DNA of 64,000 nt from Bacteroidota bacterium (GTDB lineage: Bacteria; Bacteroidota; Bacteroidia; UKL13-3): the NCBI GenBank assembly GCA_947457395.1, contig CANGVA010000010.1, forward strand, positions 1-64,000, in the 5' to 3' direction. Of the stretch, positions 1 through 10,579 are shown piece by piece; positions within the stretch are counted from its first letter, which is position 1, and each line of letters starts with the position of its first letter. Made by a program: the position numbers and the translations under genes. The notes beneath the pieces are model-generated. The model was not told where the DNA came from. It was given only the letters and a program-made list of their open reading frames with translations, and made no database searches.

Positions 1-146
1 AACTTATCAGCACACAGGAAATCAACCCTGAGTTAGGAATGAACAACCTGGAGATAAACGAATCTGAGTTGAAGGCAGGAATGTATATTGTGCGCATTAC
101 ACAAGGTGAAATAAGCAAGCATATACGTGTAGTGAAACAACAGTAA
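1..146 (+). CDS. C-terminal end of a secreted protein with a T9SS type A sorting domain (5' truncated)
   Basis: Only the last 47 codons are present; the reading frame enters at base 3 and ends with TAA at 144-146. The residues read LKAGMYIVRITQGEISKHIR and then VVKQQ. The pattern G-M/I-Y-hydrophobic-V-R, a turn with G, then K-hydrophobic-VV near the extreme C-terminus is the hallmark of the type A Por secretion tail, which directs proteins through the type IX system and is removed at the cell surface. The function of the mature protein cannot be told from this fragment. A strong terminator follows directly. Confidence 0.75.
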   Translation, partial: LISTQEINPELGMNNLEINESELKAGMYIVRITQGEISKHIRVVKQQ

Positions 147-164
147 GATAATGCCAATATGCAT

Positions 165-197
165 AAAAAAAGCAAGCTTAATCGGCTTGCTTTTTTT
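165..197 (+). terminator. Rho-independent terminator of the T9SS-tail gene
   Basis: A 13-bp perfect stem (165-177 with 185-197) of the AAGCAAGC/GCTTGCTT type, a 7-nt loop and a run of seven T. It sits 18 nt after the stop codon. Because the stem begins with seven A, it could also terminate from the other strand. Confidence 0.85.
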
Positions 198-342
198 ATG
201 TTCGCTTATCCACAAAAAACATAAATTATGTGGGTATTTTTAGGGTCAATTTCATCGTATTCCGACAACATAAATCTTATCTTGCATTGCTTATTAGAAA
301 GCCAGTAATAACAGGCTTTACAGCGATTTAATTAACCCAAGA

Positions 343-2862
343 ATGGCAGAAGACAGAATTATTCCAATTAACATTGAAGATGAAATGAAAACCGCTTACA
401 TCGACTACTCGATGTCGGTAATCGTTTCAAGAGCGCTACCTGATGTAAGAGACGGATTAAAGCCCGTTCATCGCAGGGTGCTTTATGGTATGACAGAGCT
501 AGGTCTTGCATCCAATCGTCCATACAAAAAATCAGCCCGTATTGTGGGAGAGGTTTTAGGTAAGTATCACCCACACGGTGACGGTTCTGTATATGACGCC
601 ATGGTAAGGCTAGCTCAGGAGTGGAGCATGCGTTACATGCTGGTTGATGGGCAAGGAAATTTTGGGTCAATTGATGGAGACCCACCGGCAGCAATGCGTT
701 ATACCGAAGCAAGATTGCGCAGATTAGCTGAAGAATTATTAGTGGATATAGATAAAAATACGGTTGATTTCAGGCCGAATTTTGACGATAGTTTATCAGA
801 ACCAACAGTTCTTCCATCCAAAATACCCAATCTGCTTGTAAATGGTGCATCAGGAATTGCTGTGGGAATGGCAACCAACATGGCACCGCATAACCTGCGT
901 GAGGTAATTGAAGGTACCATTGCATACATAGATAATCGTAATATTGAAGTTTCAGAGCTTATTCGTTATGTTAAAGCCCCGGATTTCCCAACAGGAGGAA
1001 TTATTTATGGATATCAGGGCGTAAAGGAAGCATTTGAAACAGGAAGGGGTAGGATTGTAATGCGTGCCAAAGCTAACTTTGAAACATCAAAAACTGGGAA
1101 AGAACAAATAATAGTTAACGAGATTCCTTACCAGGTAAACAAGGCACAGCTTATTGAAAGAGCTGCTGAACTTGTAAACGAAAAGGTTATTGAAGGAATA
1201 AGCGATATTCGCGATGAGTCTGATAGGGATGGAATGCGTATTGTTTTTGATTTGAAACGTGATACAGTGCCAAATGTGGTTTTGAATTTACTGTATAAAT
1301 ATACAGCGCTTCAAACATCATTCAGCGTAAACAACGTGGCCCTTGTAAAGGGACGTCCTGAAACATTGAATTTGAAAGACCAAATCAGACATTATGTTGA
1401 TCATAGACATGAGGTGGTGGTGCGCAGAACGCAGTATGAGTTGGAAGAAGCACAAAAACGTGCCCATATTTTAGAAGGGTTACTAATTGCCATAGATAAT
1501 TTAGATGCAGTTATTAAAATCATCAGAGAGGCCATAACTCCGGATGAGGCACGTGTGCAATTAATGGCAAATTTTAAACTCAGTGAAATTCAGGCCAAAG
1601 CTATTCTAGATATGCGCCTGCGCGCTCTTACAGGCCTTGAAAGAGATAAACTGAAAGAAGAATATGCAGAGTTAATGAAGCTGATTGATTACCTGAAGTC
1701 TGTTTTGGCTGATGAAGGTCTGCGAATGAAGATTATCAAAGATGAGCTTACTGAGATGAAAGAAAAGTATGGTGATGAGCGCAGAACTGAAATAGTAATG
1801 AGTGGTGATGAAATGAGCATGGAAGATCTTATTCCTGATGATGAAGTGGTAATAACCATTTCTCACATGGGGTATGTTAAGCGCACGCTGCTCAGCGAAT
1901 ATCGCACACAGAACAGGGGCGGGCGCGGCTCAAGGGGTGTTTCTAAGCGTGATGAAGATTTTGTTGAACATGTTTTTATGGCCACCAATCACAATTATCT
2001 CATGTTCTTCACCAATCAGGGTAAGTGTTTTTGGTTAAAAGTATGGGAGATTCCGGAAGGAGAGAAGACATCAAAGGGAAGAGCTATTCAGAACTTAATT
2101 AATATTACTCCGGATGATAAAGTAATGGCCTATCTGAACGTAAAGAATTTGAAAGATGAAGAATACCTGAATAATAACTTTGTGATGATGTGTACCGAAC
2201 AGGGCACCATTAAAAAAACCACATTGGAGGCATACTCTCGTCCTCGAACCAATGGAGTAAATGCCATTAATGTTAGAGAAGGAGATATGTTGGTTGAAGC
2301 CAGACTTACCAATGGCAATTGCGAAATGATTATTGCCAGCACATCAGGCAAAGCCATCAGGTTTAACGAAAGTACAGTTAGACCAATGGGCAGAACAGCA
2401 ACTGGAGTAAGGGCTATTAAACTGGAGGGCGATGATCGTGTTTTGGGTATGATTGCTATTGAGGATCCAAAGAAAACTAATGTGCTTGTTGTAGCAGAAA
2501 ATGGAATGGGTAAGCGCAGCGAAGTAGAAGATTATCGCATTACCAACCGAGGCGGAAAGGGTGTGATGGCAATGAACATAACCGATAAAACCGGGAAGCT
2601 GGTTGCCATTAAAGAAGTAGATGATACCAATGATGTAATGATTATGACCAAAAAGGGTATCACCATTCGTTTATCTATAAATGATTTAAGGGTACTCGGA
2701 CGTGTAACCCAAGGTGTACGCTTAATTAATCTGGATGACGGAGATGAAATAGCATCTATTGCAAAAATAGACTATATCGAGGTGGATGATCTGCCTGAAG
2801 GCGAATCAACTGAGAATAACATAACTGACGCAGCAGAAGAATCAACGCCTCCTGCAGAATAA
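343..2862 (+). CDS. gyrA: DNA gyrase subunit A
   Basis: 839 residues, normal for Bacteroidota GyrA. It is the breakage-reunion subunit that, with GyrB, introduces negative supercoils using ATP. The N-terminal winged helix/tower (about 1-490) holds the catalytic tyrosine at residue 120 in [10 protein letters not shown]. The C-terminal beta-pinwheel (about 500-810) begins with the GyrA box QNRGGRG near residue 525 and ends in an acidic tail. In the quinolone-resistance-determining region the sequence is [10 protein letters not shown]: a glycine (residue 81) stands where E. coli has Ser83, while the acidic residue equivalent to Asp87 is kept (Asp85). The ATG start gives the canonical [17 protein letters not shown]-terminus. 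I could not place a confident promoter in the 145 nt upstream. A strong terminator follows. Confidence 0.98.
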   Translation: MAEDRIIPINIEDEMKTAYIDYSMSVIVSRALPDVRDGLKPVHRRVLYGMTELGLASNRPYKKSARIVGEVLGKYHPHGDGSVYDAMVRLAQEWSMRYMLVDGQGNFGSIDGDPPAAMRYTEARLRRLAEELLVDIDKNTVDFRPNFDDSLSEPTVLPSKIPNLLVNGASGIAVGMATNMAPHNLREVIEGTIAYIDNRNIEVSELIRYVKAPDFPTGGIIYGYQGVKEAFETGRGRIVMRAKANFETSKTGKEQIIVNEIPYQVNKAQLIERAAELVNEKVIEGISDIRDESDRDGMRIVFDLKRDTVPNVVLNLLYKYTALQTSFSVNNVALVKGRPETLNLKDQIRHYVDHRHEVVVRRTQYELEEAQKRAHILEGLLIAIDNLDAVIKIIREAITPDEARVQLMANFKLSEIQAKAILDMRLRALTGLERDKLKEEYAELMKLIDYLKSVLADEGLRMKIIKDELTEMKEKYGDERRTEIVMSGDEMSMEDLIPDDEVVITISHMGYVKRTLLSEYRTQNRGGRGSRGVSKRDEDFVEHVFMATNHNYLMFFTNQGKCFWLKVWEIPEGEKTSKGRAIQNLINITPDDKVMAYLNVKNLKDEEYLNNNFVMMCTEQGTIKKTTLEAYSRPRTNGVNAINVREGDMLVEARLTNGNCEMIIASTSGKAIRFNESTVRPMGRTATGVRAIKLEGDDRVLGMIAIEDPKKTNVLVVAENGMGKRSEVEDYRITNRGGKGVMAMNITDKTGKLVAIKEVDDTNDVMIMTKKGITIRLSINDLRVLGRVTQGVRLINLDDGDEIASIAKIDYIEVDDLPEGESTENNITDAAEESTPPAE

Positions 2863-2896
2863 AAGAAAGCCCCGAAATTTCGGGGCTTTCTTTTTA
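2862..2896 (+). terminator. Rho-independent terminator of gyrA
   Basis: Perfect palindrome at 2865-2890 (GAAAGCCCCGAAA with its complement) followed by TTTTT, immediately after the gyrA stop codon. Confidence 0.93.
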
Positions 2897-2954
2897 ACTT
2901 TTTATCAATCAAAACGCATACGTGTTTCCTGATTAATTTTTTTAATTTTACCAT

Positions 2955-3464
2955 ATGGAAAAAGAATCATATAAGTATTTGTTGGTGTATGTGCTAAAAA
3001 CACTTAATGGTATTTTACTAAGTTTTCTTATCTCTAATGCTATTACGCAGATTGATTATACATGGTGTCTTATTTCAGTTATACTGGTATTATCTCCCGA
3101 AGGGCATGATGCAGTTAAACTTGCCATTAACAGGATCAAAGCTAATATGGTTGGCGCAGGGGTGGGCATACTGTTCCTGTTCTTCCCATTAGCAAACCCC
3201 TTAAATTTGATACTTGGCGCTGCACTTTCTTTGTATTTATGTTTTCTGTTAAAGTTGGATGATGCAGCAAAATCAACCCTTGCAGCTCTGGTAATCATTT
3301 TACTATATCAGGAAGGTCATGGACTTATAAATGCTGCCTTACACAGACTAAGTGCAGTAATTGTAGGCTGTATTATTGGTTTAGTTGTAACCTATATATT
3401 TCATTACATTTTTAAGTGGCGTATGTCCACAGGCAATCACGTTTCTAATGAGAAAGAGGCTTAA
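2955..3464 (+). CDS. FUSC-family-like integral membrane protein
   Basis: 169 residues with four to six hydrophobic segments (about 12-30, 34-48, 66-100, 107-121, 129-150) and short charged loops. The order of segments and the motif HRLSAVIVGCIIGLVV, preceded by a conserved Asp and Lys pair (LDDAAKSTLAALVI), resemble the membrane half of aromatic acid/fusaric acid exporter (FUSC/ArAE) proteins. It is much shorter than full-length FUSC transporters (over 600 residues), so it is a membrane-domain-only member. The substrate is unknown. It stands alone between the gyrA terminator and the RRM gene, with ATG at a clear position; a weak inverted repeat without a T-run overlaps its stop codon. Confidence 0.7.
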   Translation: MEKESYKYLLVYVLKTLNGILLSFLISNAITQIDYTWCLISVILVLSPEGHDAVKLAINRIKANMVGAGVGILFLFFPLANPLNLILGAALSLYLCFLLKLDDAAKSTLAALVIILLYQEGHGLINAALHRLSAVIVGCIIGLVVTYIFHYIFKWRMSTGNHVSNEKEA

Positions 3465-3703
3465 GCCGGCCAAAAAGGCTTAAAATATCCTTAATTCCAT
3501 AAATTTTTCTTAAAGAGCTATCACAAGCATTAATACCCCTTAAATATTCTACCGTTTTCAACCCTAGCAAGCCTTCTAAGGGTATATGGCGCAGTCTAAT
3601 AATCTGGTACAAAACCCTGTATGATGGGGCAGTATGAAAATTTAATTAGCAATATTCAACTATTTCATATTACTTGCGGATGTAATTTATATTTCTCAAA
3701 ACA

Positions 3704-3976
3704 ATGGATATCTACGTAGGAAACCTAAACTGGAAAGCCAGCGACAATGAACTGAAAGACTTGTTCTCTCGTTATGGCGAAGTAACAAAAGTAAACATCG
3801 TTAAAGACAAAATGACTAGACGTAGCAAAGGTTACGGCTTTGTTGAGTTTGCGAGCGATAGTGATGCTAACAATGCCATTAACGAACTTAATGGTAAGGA
3901 ATTTATGGGCAGAAACCTGGTTGTAAACCAGGCAAAACCTCGCCAAGAAAGATCTGAAAATAGCGGAGGATATTAA
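3704..3976 (+). CDS. RNA-binding protein with a single RRM domain
   Basis: 90 residues forming one RNA recognition motif. RNP2 is IYVGNL (residues 3-8) and RNP1 is KGYGFVEF (42-49), both with the aromatic residues that stack on RNA bases. A short polar tail (RQERSENSGGY) follows. Such stand-alone RRM proteins are common in Bacteroidota and cyanobacteria and are often cold-inducible; in gut Bacteroides they act as global RNA-binding regulators, which is family knowledge rather than something seen here. It has a long upstream gap (239 nt after the FUSC gene), leaving room for a regulated 5' leader, and its own strong terminator. Confidence 0.93.
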   Translation: MDIYVGNLNWKASDNELKDLFSRYGEVTKVNIVKDKMTRRSKGYGFVEFASDSDANNAINELNGKEFMGRNLVVNQAKPRQERSENSGGY

Positions 3977-3999
3977 TATTATCTCCTGTTACTTAATGG

Positions 4000-4030
4000 C
4001 AAAGGGCGCTCAAGGGCGCCCTTTGTTTTT
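4000..4030 (+). terminator. Rho-independent terminator of the RRM gene
   Basis: 10-bp perfect stem (4000-4009 with 4016-4025, CAAAGGGCGC and complement) followed by TTTTT. It abuts the 3' end of the convergent RNase P RNA gene. Confidence 0.92.
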
Positions 4031-4427
4031 GTGTAAAACGCAATAAGCCGGGTTCTGTCATGAATCTGGTGTTACCACCTTTGTCATTGCTGTCATTTAT
4101 CTGGTCCTGCCTTCACAGACAGGATCTAGCAGCCTACCCATCACATATGCACAACGAGCAGCTGTGTTGCCGGCAAGCGGCAATATGTGACCTATTTGGC
4201 CTTGCAACCCGTGAGGTTTGCCATGCAATTATCATCACTGATAACCCGGTGGTCTCTTACACCACCTTTTCACCTTTTCCTCTACCTGAACAAATCAGGC
4301 AGGGGTAGTTTGTTTTCTGTGGCACTGGCTGTATCTCTTTTCAAAGACCCTACCTGTTAGGTAGCACGGTGCTCTTTGTTGCCCGGACTTTCCTCTGCAT
4401 TTAATGCAGCGACAGCACGTTTTACAC
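4031..4427 (-). ncRNA. rnpB: RNase P RNA (bacterial type A)
   Basis: Catalytic RNA of ribonuclease P, which matures tRNA 5' ends. On the minus strand the universally conserved blocks are visible in order: AGAGGAAAGTCCGGGC near the 5' end (about 4380-4395), GGGTAGGCTGCTAGATC-type sequence (about 4123-4139), and ACAGAACCCGGCTTA near the 3' end (about 4046-4060). The P1 helix is explicit: GTGTAAAACG at 4427-4418 pairs perfectly, 10 bp, with CGTTTTACAC at 4040-4031, so the ends are set by pairing. It lies 17 nt behind the ppk1 stop codon but has its own -7 box. An open frame on the opposite strand inside it is spurious. Confidence 0.95.
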
Positions 4428-4430
4428 CTA

Positions 4431-4438
4431 CAAAGGTA
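4431..4438 (-). promoter_or_regulatory. -7 box (TACCTTTG) of rnpB
   Basis: Perfect match to the Bacteroidota -7 consensus TAnnTTTG, lying 3 nt before the first base pair of the RNase P P1 helix. No TTTG -33 element is seen at the usual 19-21 nt distance. The box lies in the gap after the ppk1 stop. Confidence 0.7.
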
Positions 4439-4444
4439 AGTTAA

Positions 4445-6517
4445 TTATTGATACTTGTCTTTCAGGTAATGGTAAATGTCTAACTGGGCCCTGTATTTTA
4501 CTTCAGAATCGGGCCCGGCATATTTATTATCATAATCGCTATCAATTATGCGGGCCTTGGTATTATCTCTTAGCTGTAGCTTGATGATATGCCTAATTTC
4601 TTGTTTTATTTCTTCATCAAATATAGGAAAACCACTTTCTATGCGGTGGTGAAGATTCCTGGTCATCCAATCAGCACTTGCCAGATAAATTTTTTCATGT
4701 CCACCATTAGCAAAAATATATACGCGGGCATGCTCCAAAAATCGGTCAATAATACTACGTATCCTTATATTCTCACTCAATCCGGCAATTCCGGGTACAA
4801 TTCCACAAATACCCCTTACAATTAAATCAATTTCAACACCCGCTTTGCTTGCCTCATATAGCTTTCTAATTATCTGCTCATCTATCAAACTATTCATTTT
4901 GGCAATGATATAGGCAGGTTTTCCGGCTCTGGCATTTGCAATTTCAACATCAATGTAGTTTGTAAACTGCTTGGCCATATTCTCTGGCGCAACAAGCAAA
5001 TGATCAAATTTATGCTTGCGTGGACTTTGGAACAGCATGTCCATTAGTTTCTCCAGGTCATTGGTTATCCTTTCATCCTTTGTAAATAAGCCATGATCAC
5101 AGTATAGCCTAGCTGTAACACCGTTGTAATTACCTGTTGACATATGGGCATAACGGTTTACTTTCCCATTTTCTTCCCTATAAATCACGCAGAGCTTACA
5201 ATGCACTTTTTGTCCGGGTTTGCCAAAATGTACCCTTGCACCAGCTTCTTGTAACTGGGTAGTCCAGTAAATATTAGACTCTTCATCAAATCTGGCCTGC
5301 AACTCCATTAAAACCGTTACCTTTTTGCCATTTTTAATGGCATTAATCAGGGCATTTACCACATTAGAGTATCTGGCAACTCTATAAAGTGTGATTTTAA
5401 TGGCTTGCACCTGCGGATCAATAGCTGCTTCGCGCAACATCCTGATTAAATAATCAAAACTTTGGTAGGGATGGTGCAGCATAAAATCCTTTTTGCTAAC
5501 CACCTCAAAAATGGTACGCGCCAGGTCAAGTTCAGTCCTGGGAATAGGAGGTAAAGCCTCATTATGAAACGCAGGATTGCTAAGTTTAGGAAAATCCATA
5601 AAATCCTTGAAGTTATGGTAGCGCCCACCCGGTATTAAGCTTACGTTCTTTAGTTGCAGTTTCTCTGTAACCAACTCCAACATATTGCGCGGTATGCTAT
5701 TGTCGTATACAAACCGGGTTGGTGAACCTTTTGAGCGTTGTTTTAAGCTTCTCTGTAACTTTTCAAGTAAATTTTCTCTGAAGTTATCTCCTTCATCCAG
5801 AGTAAATTCTGCATCTCTAGTTAATTTAATGGTATAAGCCTCAAACCTGTCAAAATTGAAAATTGAAAATATGCGATCCAATGAGCATCGGATGACATCA
5901 TCAATAAACATTATCCTTGTTTTTTCATCTGTTTTTGGCAAAACATAAAAGCGGGGCAGTTGTGGTGATGGAATTTCAATAATGGCATGCTTGGATGCTA
6001 TTTCTCCACTGCTGTTGCTCATGCGCACGGCCAAGTATATTGATTTATCCTTTAAGTGTGGGGTGGTTTTGGTATGATCTAGTATTACCGGAAATATTTG
6101 AGGAAGAATATCTTTTTTAAAGAAATCCTCTACATACTTTTTCTGCTCAGGCTCTAACTGGTTTTCATTTACAATATAAATCCCATTGGCCTGCAATGCA
6201 TTAATAATTTGATTAAAGGCTTTGTTAAACCTTTCCTGATGTATGAGTGAGAGGCGTTGTATTTCCCCCAACACTATATCTGGCGGAAACTGGTATTCAG
6301 AAACCGGTTTGTTGCGGTTTAATTGCTGTAACCTACGCAAACTTGCCACTCTTACCCTAAAAAACTCATCATTATTAGATGAAAAAATAGCCAAAAACTT
6401 AAGCCGTTCCAGCAAAGGCGTCTCCGTATGCTCTGCCTCTTGCAACACACGCTCATTAAACAACATCCAGCTAATGTCGCGATCCTTAAATAAATGGCCT
6501 TTTAGTTCTTTAATCAT
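4445..6517 (-). CDS. ppk1: Polyphosphate kinase 1
   Basis: 690 residues, the full family length. It reversibly transfers the ATP gamma-phosphate to inorganic polyphosphate. The N domain, head domain and two phospholipase-D-like catalytic domains are all present. The two catalytic histidines are His439 in VHCKLCVIYR (the residue autophosphorylated in the E. coli enzyme) and His596 in LEHARVYIFANGG, which is followed by the canonical Y-x-A-S-A-D-W-M-T-R-N-L stretch. The gene starts with ATG and is divergent from the TPR gene across a 258-nt AT-rich gap in which I see no confident promoter. rnpB follows on the same strand. Confidence 0.97.
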   Translation of the reverse strand: MIKELKGHLFKDRDISWMLFNERVLQEAEHTETPLLERLKFLAIFSSNNDEFFRVRVASLRRLQQLNRNKPVSEYQFPPDIVLGEIQRLSLIHQERFNKAFNQIINALQANGIYIVNENQLEPEQKKYVEDFFKKDILPQIFPVILDHTKTTPHLKDKSIYLAVRMSNSSGEIASKHAIIEIPSPQLPRFYVLPKTDEKTRIMFIDDVIRCSLDRIFSIFNFDRFEAYTIKLTRDAEFTLDEGDNFRENLLEKLQRSLKQRSKGSPTRFVYDNSIPRNMLELVTEKLQLKNVSLIPGGRYHNFKDFMDFPKLSNPAFHNEALPPIPRTELDLARTIFEVVSKKDFMLHHPYQSFDYLIRMLREAAIDPQVQAIKITLYRVARYSNVVNALINAIKNGKKVTVLMELQARFDEESNIYWTTQLQEAGARVHFGKPGQKVHCKLCVIYREENGKVNRYAHMSTGNYNGVTARLYCDHGLFTKDERITNDLEKLMDMLFQSPRKHKFDHLLVAPENMAKQFTNYIDVEIANARAGKPAYIIAKMNSLIDEQIIRKLYEASKAGVEIDLIVRGICGIVPGIAGLSENIRIRSIIDRFLEHARVYIFANGGHEKIYLASADWMTRNLHHRIESGFPIFDEEIKQEIRHIIKLQLRDNTKARIIDSDYDNKYAGPDSEVKYRAQLDIYHYLKDKYQ

Positions 6518-6775
6518 GCAGCGCTAAAGCTAAAAAAATATTGTAGGCAGGGTTGGAGCCTTACGCAATTTGCAACGAATATCTGCAATACACAGCTTAT
6601 TTGCACATGTTAATAATAACTTAACACACGAAAACCTAATCTAATCAACGTTAACTACATTGTTCATAGCGTAAATCTGGCTTGCAGTTTGCTTTGTGCT
6701 ATTAAAACTACTTTCCATATTAAAAATTTTAAATTACGTTTGCCATACATTATCAACTATTAAATATAACCAACA

Positions 6776-8149
6776 ATGAAGCGTGTATTATTGATGCTTA
6801 GCCTTTTTGCAGCATTGGCTGCAGCCGCACAAAGAAGCAATGTAGAGAGTGCAGCCATTTACTTCAGAAACCTCGAAATGGAAGATGCCAAGAAAGCCAT
6901 AGACGAGGCATCGGTAAATGATGAAACAAAAGATGATTCTAAAACATGGTTTTATTATGCACAGATTTATGATACACTTAACCGCAATCCCATATACAGC
7001 AATCTAGATAAAGATATAGTAGAAAAATTTGTTATCGGGTGTAAAAAATGTATCGATACCGATATAAAAAAGAAGTATAAATATTACTGTGGTTATGCTA
7101 TAGTTAACAGTGGTTTTTCTGCCTACAACAAGGCTATAGAGTATTATGGCAAAAACGATGTAGCCAATGCAACCAAGTTTTTTCAGTATGTGATAGATAT
7201 TTTTCCTTATGATGAAAACAAGGATTTAACCAAGAACAATATCAACGAAAAGTCTATTATTTATTCGCTTGCAGGCTTGGCTCTTAATAATAAAAACTAT
7301 CCCGAGGCTAAAAAGCAACTCAACAAACTGATAGATTTAAACTATAATGATCATGTTATATACCTATTACTAAGTAACCTTTATATGGAGGAACGTGATA
7401 CCACAAAAGCTATAGAGGCTATTGAAATGGGTAAAAGCCGGTTCAGTGGCGAAAAAGACTTAATTAATCAGGAGTTGTACATTTATCAGGCAATGGGCCG
7501 AACTGATTTTCTGCTTCAAAAATACAATGAGGCACTCGAATCAGATCCTGAAAACACACTTTATTTATTTAACAGGGGAGCCATGCAAGACATGATTAAT
7601 AATGATTTGCAAAAACGTGCAAAATATGCTTCAGATACGGCCGATAAGATTGCCACAAAAGCAAAGGCAGAAAAGAATCCTACTACTAAGGCTAAACTTG
7701 ACAAAGCTGCCAAAACCTTTAAGTACCAAAGCGACTCACTGTTCAAACAATCTAAATTTTATATAGCTAAAGCAGAGGCAGATTATAAAAAGGTAGTTGA
7801 AGTTAATCCTGATTACTTAGATGCCTATTACAATCTTGGCGCTCTGTACAATAACCAAACAACTGAGCTGGCAGAGAAGATGGAGGCGCTAAACTACAAT
7901 TCAGCAGATTATCAGAAAAAGTATGATGCAATAAAAAAGGAGCAGGATGTTATTTTAAAGGTTTCGTTGGGTTATTTAAATAAAGCATTAGAATTAGCAG
8001 ATCAGTTGCCTGAGGATGACGAAGCTAAAAAGAAGTTTAAAAAAGAAACACAATATAGCATCATTAGCAGTTTACAAAACGTATACAAAAACCTTGGCGA
8101 TGAGAAAAAGACCATTGAAATGATGAAACGCAAAAAGGAGGTTGAATAA
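6776..8149 (+). CDS. Secreted tetratricopeptide-repeat protein
   Basis: 457 residues. A signal peptide (MKRVLLMLSLFAALAAAAQ) is followed by helical repeats with the TPR spacing of small and aromatic residues, for example ALESDPENTLYLFNRGAM and VVEVNPDYLDAYYNLGALYNN; the C-terminal third is Lys-rich and likely forms long helices. TPR proteins of this kind are periplasmic or outer-membrane-associated scaffolds in Bacteroidota. No partner can be named from context: the upstream neighbour is divergent ppk1 and the downstream neighbour is convergent ligA. A terminator follows. Confidence 0.85.
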   Translation: MKRVLLMLSLFAALAAAAQRSNVESAAIYFRNLEMEDAKKAIDEASVNDETKDDSKTWFYYAQIYDTLNRNPIYSNLDKDIVEKFVIGCKKCIDTDIKKKYKYYCGYAIVNSGFSAYNKAIEYYGKNDVANATKFFQYVIDIFPYDENKDLTKNNINEKSIIYSLAGLALNNKNYPEAKKQLNKLIDLNYNDHVIYLLLSNLYMEERDTTKAIEAIEMGKSRFSGEKDLINQELYIYQAMGRTDFLLQKYNEALESDPENTLYLFNRGAMQDMINNDLQKRAKYASDTADKIATKAKAEKNPTTKAKLDKAAKTFKYQSDSLFKQSKFYIAKAEADYKKVVEVNPDYLDAYYNLGALYNNQTTELAEKMEALNYNSADYQKKYDAIKKEQDVILKVSLGYLNKALELADQLPEDDEAKKKFKKETQYSIISSLQNVYKNLGDEKKTIEMMKRKKEVE

Positions 8150-8175
8150 GCAATTTATAGGCAAACATTATAAAG

Positions 8176-8204
8176 CAGGAGGTAACAAACTTCCTGTTTT
8201 TTTT
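8176..8204 (+). terminator. Rho-independent terminator of the TPR gene
   Basis: Stem CAGGAGGT/ACTTCCTG (8176-8183 with 8189-8196, one G-T pair), 5-nt loop, then eight T. Confidence 0.88.
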
Positions 8205-8357
8205 ATGCCGTCAATCATACATATATTGGTACTGCTTACATATCTAATATCTTTAACATGTTGATTGTCTGGTTTATTATATTTAACATAATATTAATTA
8301 TAAGGTAAATATATCAGAATAACCGTAATATTTAAATACTGAATTTTGGTCAATTAT

Positions 8358-8435
8358 GGCATTCCGGGCTACACGCCCGGCCGGGCGGTTTGTTGTATCT
8401 GCGTTATTAAATAACGCAGGATGCCACGTCCATCC
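8358..8435. repeat. GC-rich multi-hairpin intergenic element
   Basis: In the otherwise very AT-rich gap between the convergent TPR and ligA genes lies a compact cluster of inverted repeats. CCGGGC-tacac-GCCCGG is at 8364-8380, overlapping the 14-nt perfect palindrome CGCCCGGCCGGGCG at 8374-8387. A 21-nt palindrome (10-bp arms CTGCGTTATT/AATAACGCAG) is at 8399-8419. GGATG...CATCC is at 8419-8435. The outer GGCAT (8358-8362) can also pair with ATGCC (8421-8425), giving a branched fold. There is no T-run, so it is not a normal terminator. It could be a REP/RAYT-type dispersed repeat or a structured RNA; only one copy occurs in this window. The rest of the gap, 8205-8357, shows nothing I recognise. 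Confidence 0.5.
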
Positions 8436-8447
8436 CTAATGCATCAA

Positions 8448-10544
<2,097 letters not shown>

Positions 10545-10579
10545 TTACGTAAATGGTGCAGAAGGTTTGCTTCAGGAGT

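Noticed and set aside
206-214. DnaA box TTATCCACA upstream of gyrA
   Set aside because: A single 9-mer is expected by chance about 0.5 times in this window, and another lies inside dnaG (45199-45207); there is no cluster and no AT-rich unwinding region, so no origin is claimed.
3461-3483. Inverted repeat TTAAGCC/GGCTTAA after the FUSC-like gene
   Set aside because: The stem is short and there is no T-run, so it is not a convincing terminator.
4060-4308. Open frame of 82 codons on the plus strand
   Set aside because: It lies wholly inside the RNase P RNA gene, whose conserved blocks run along the other strand.
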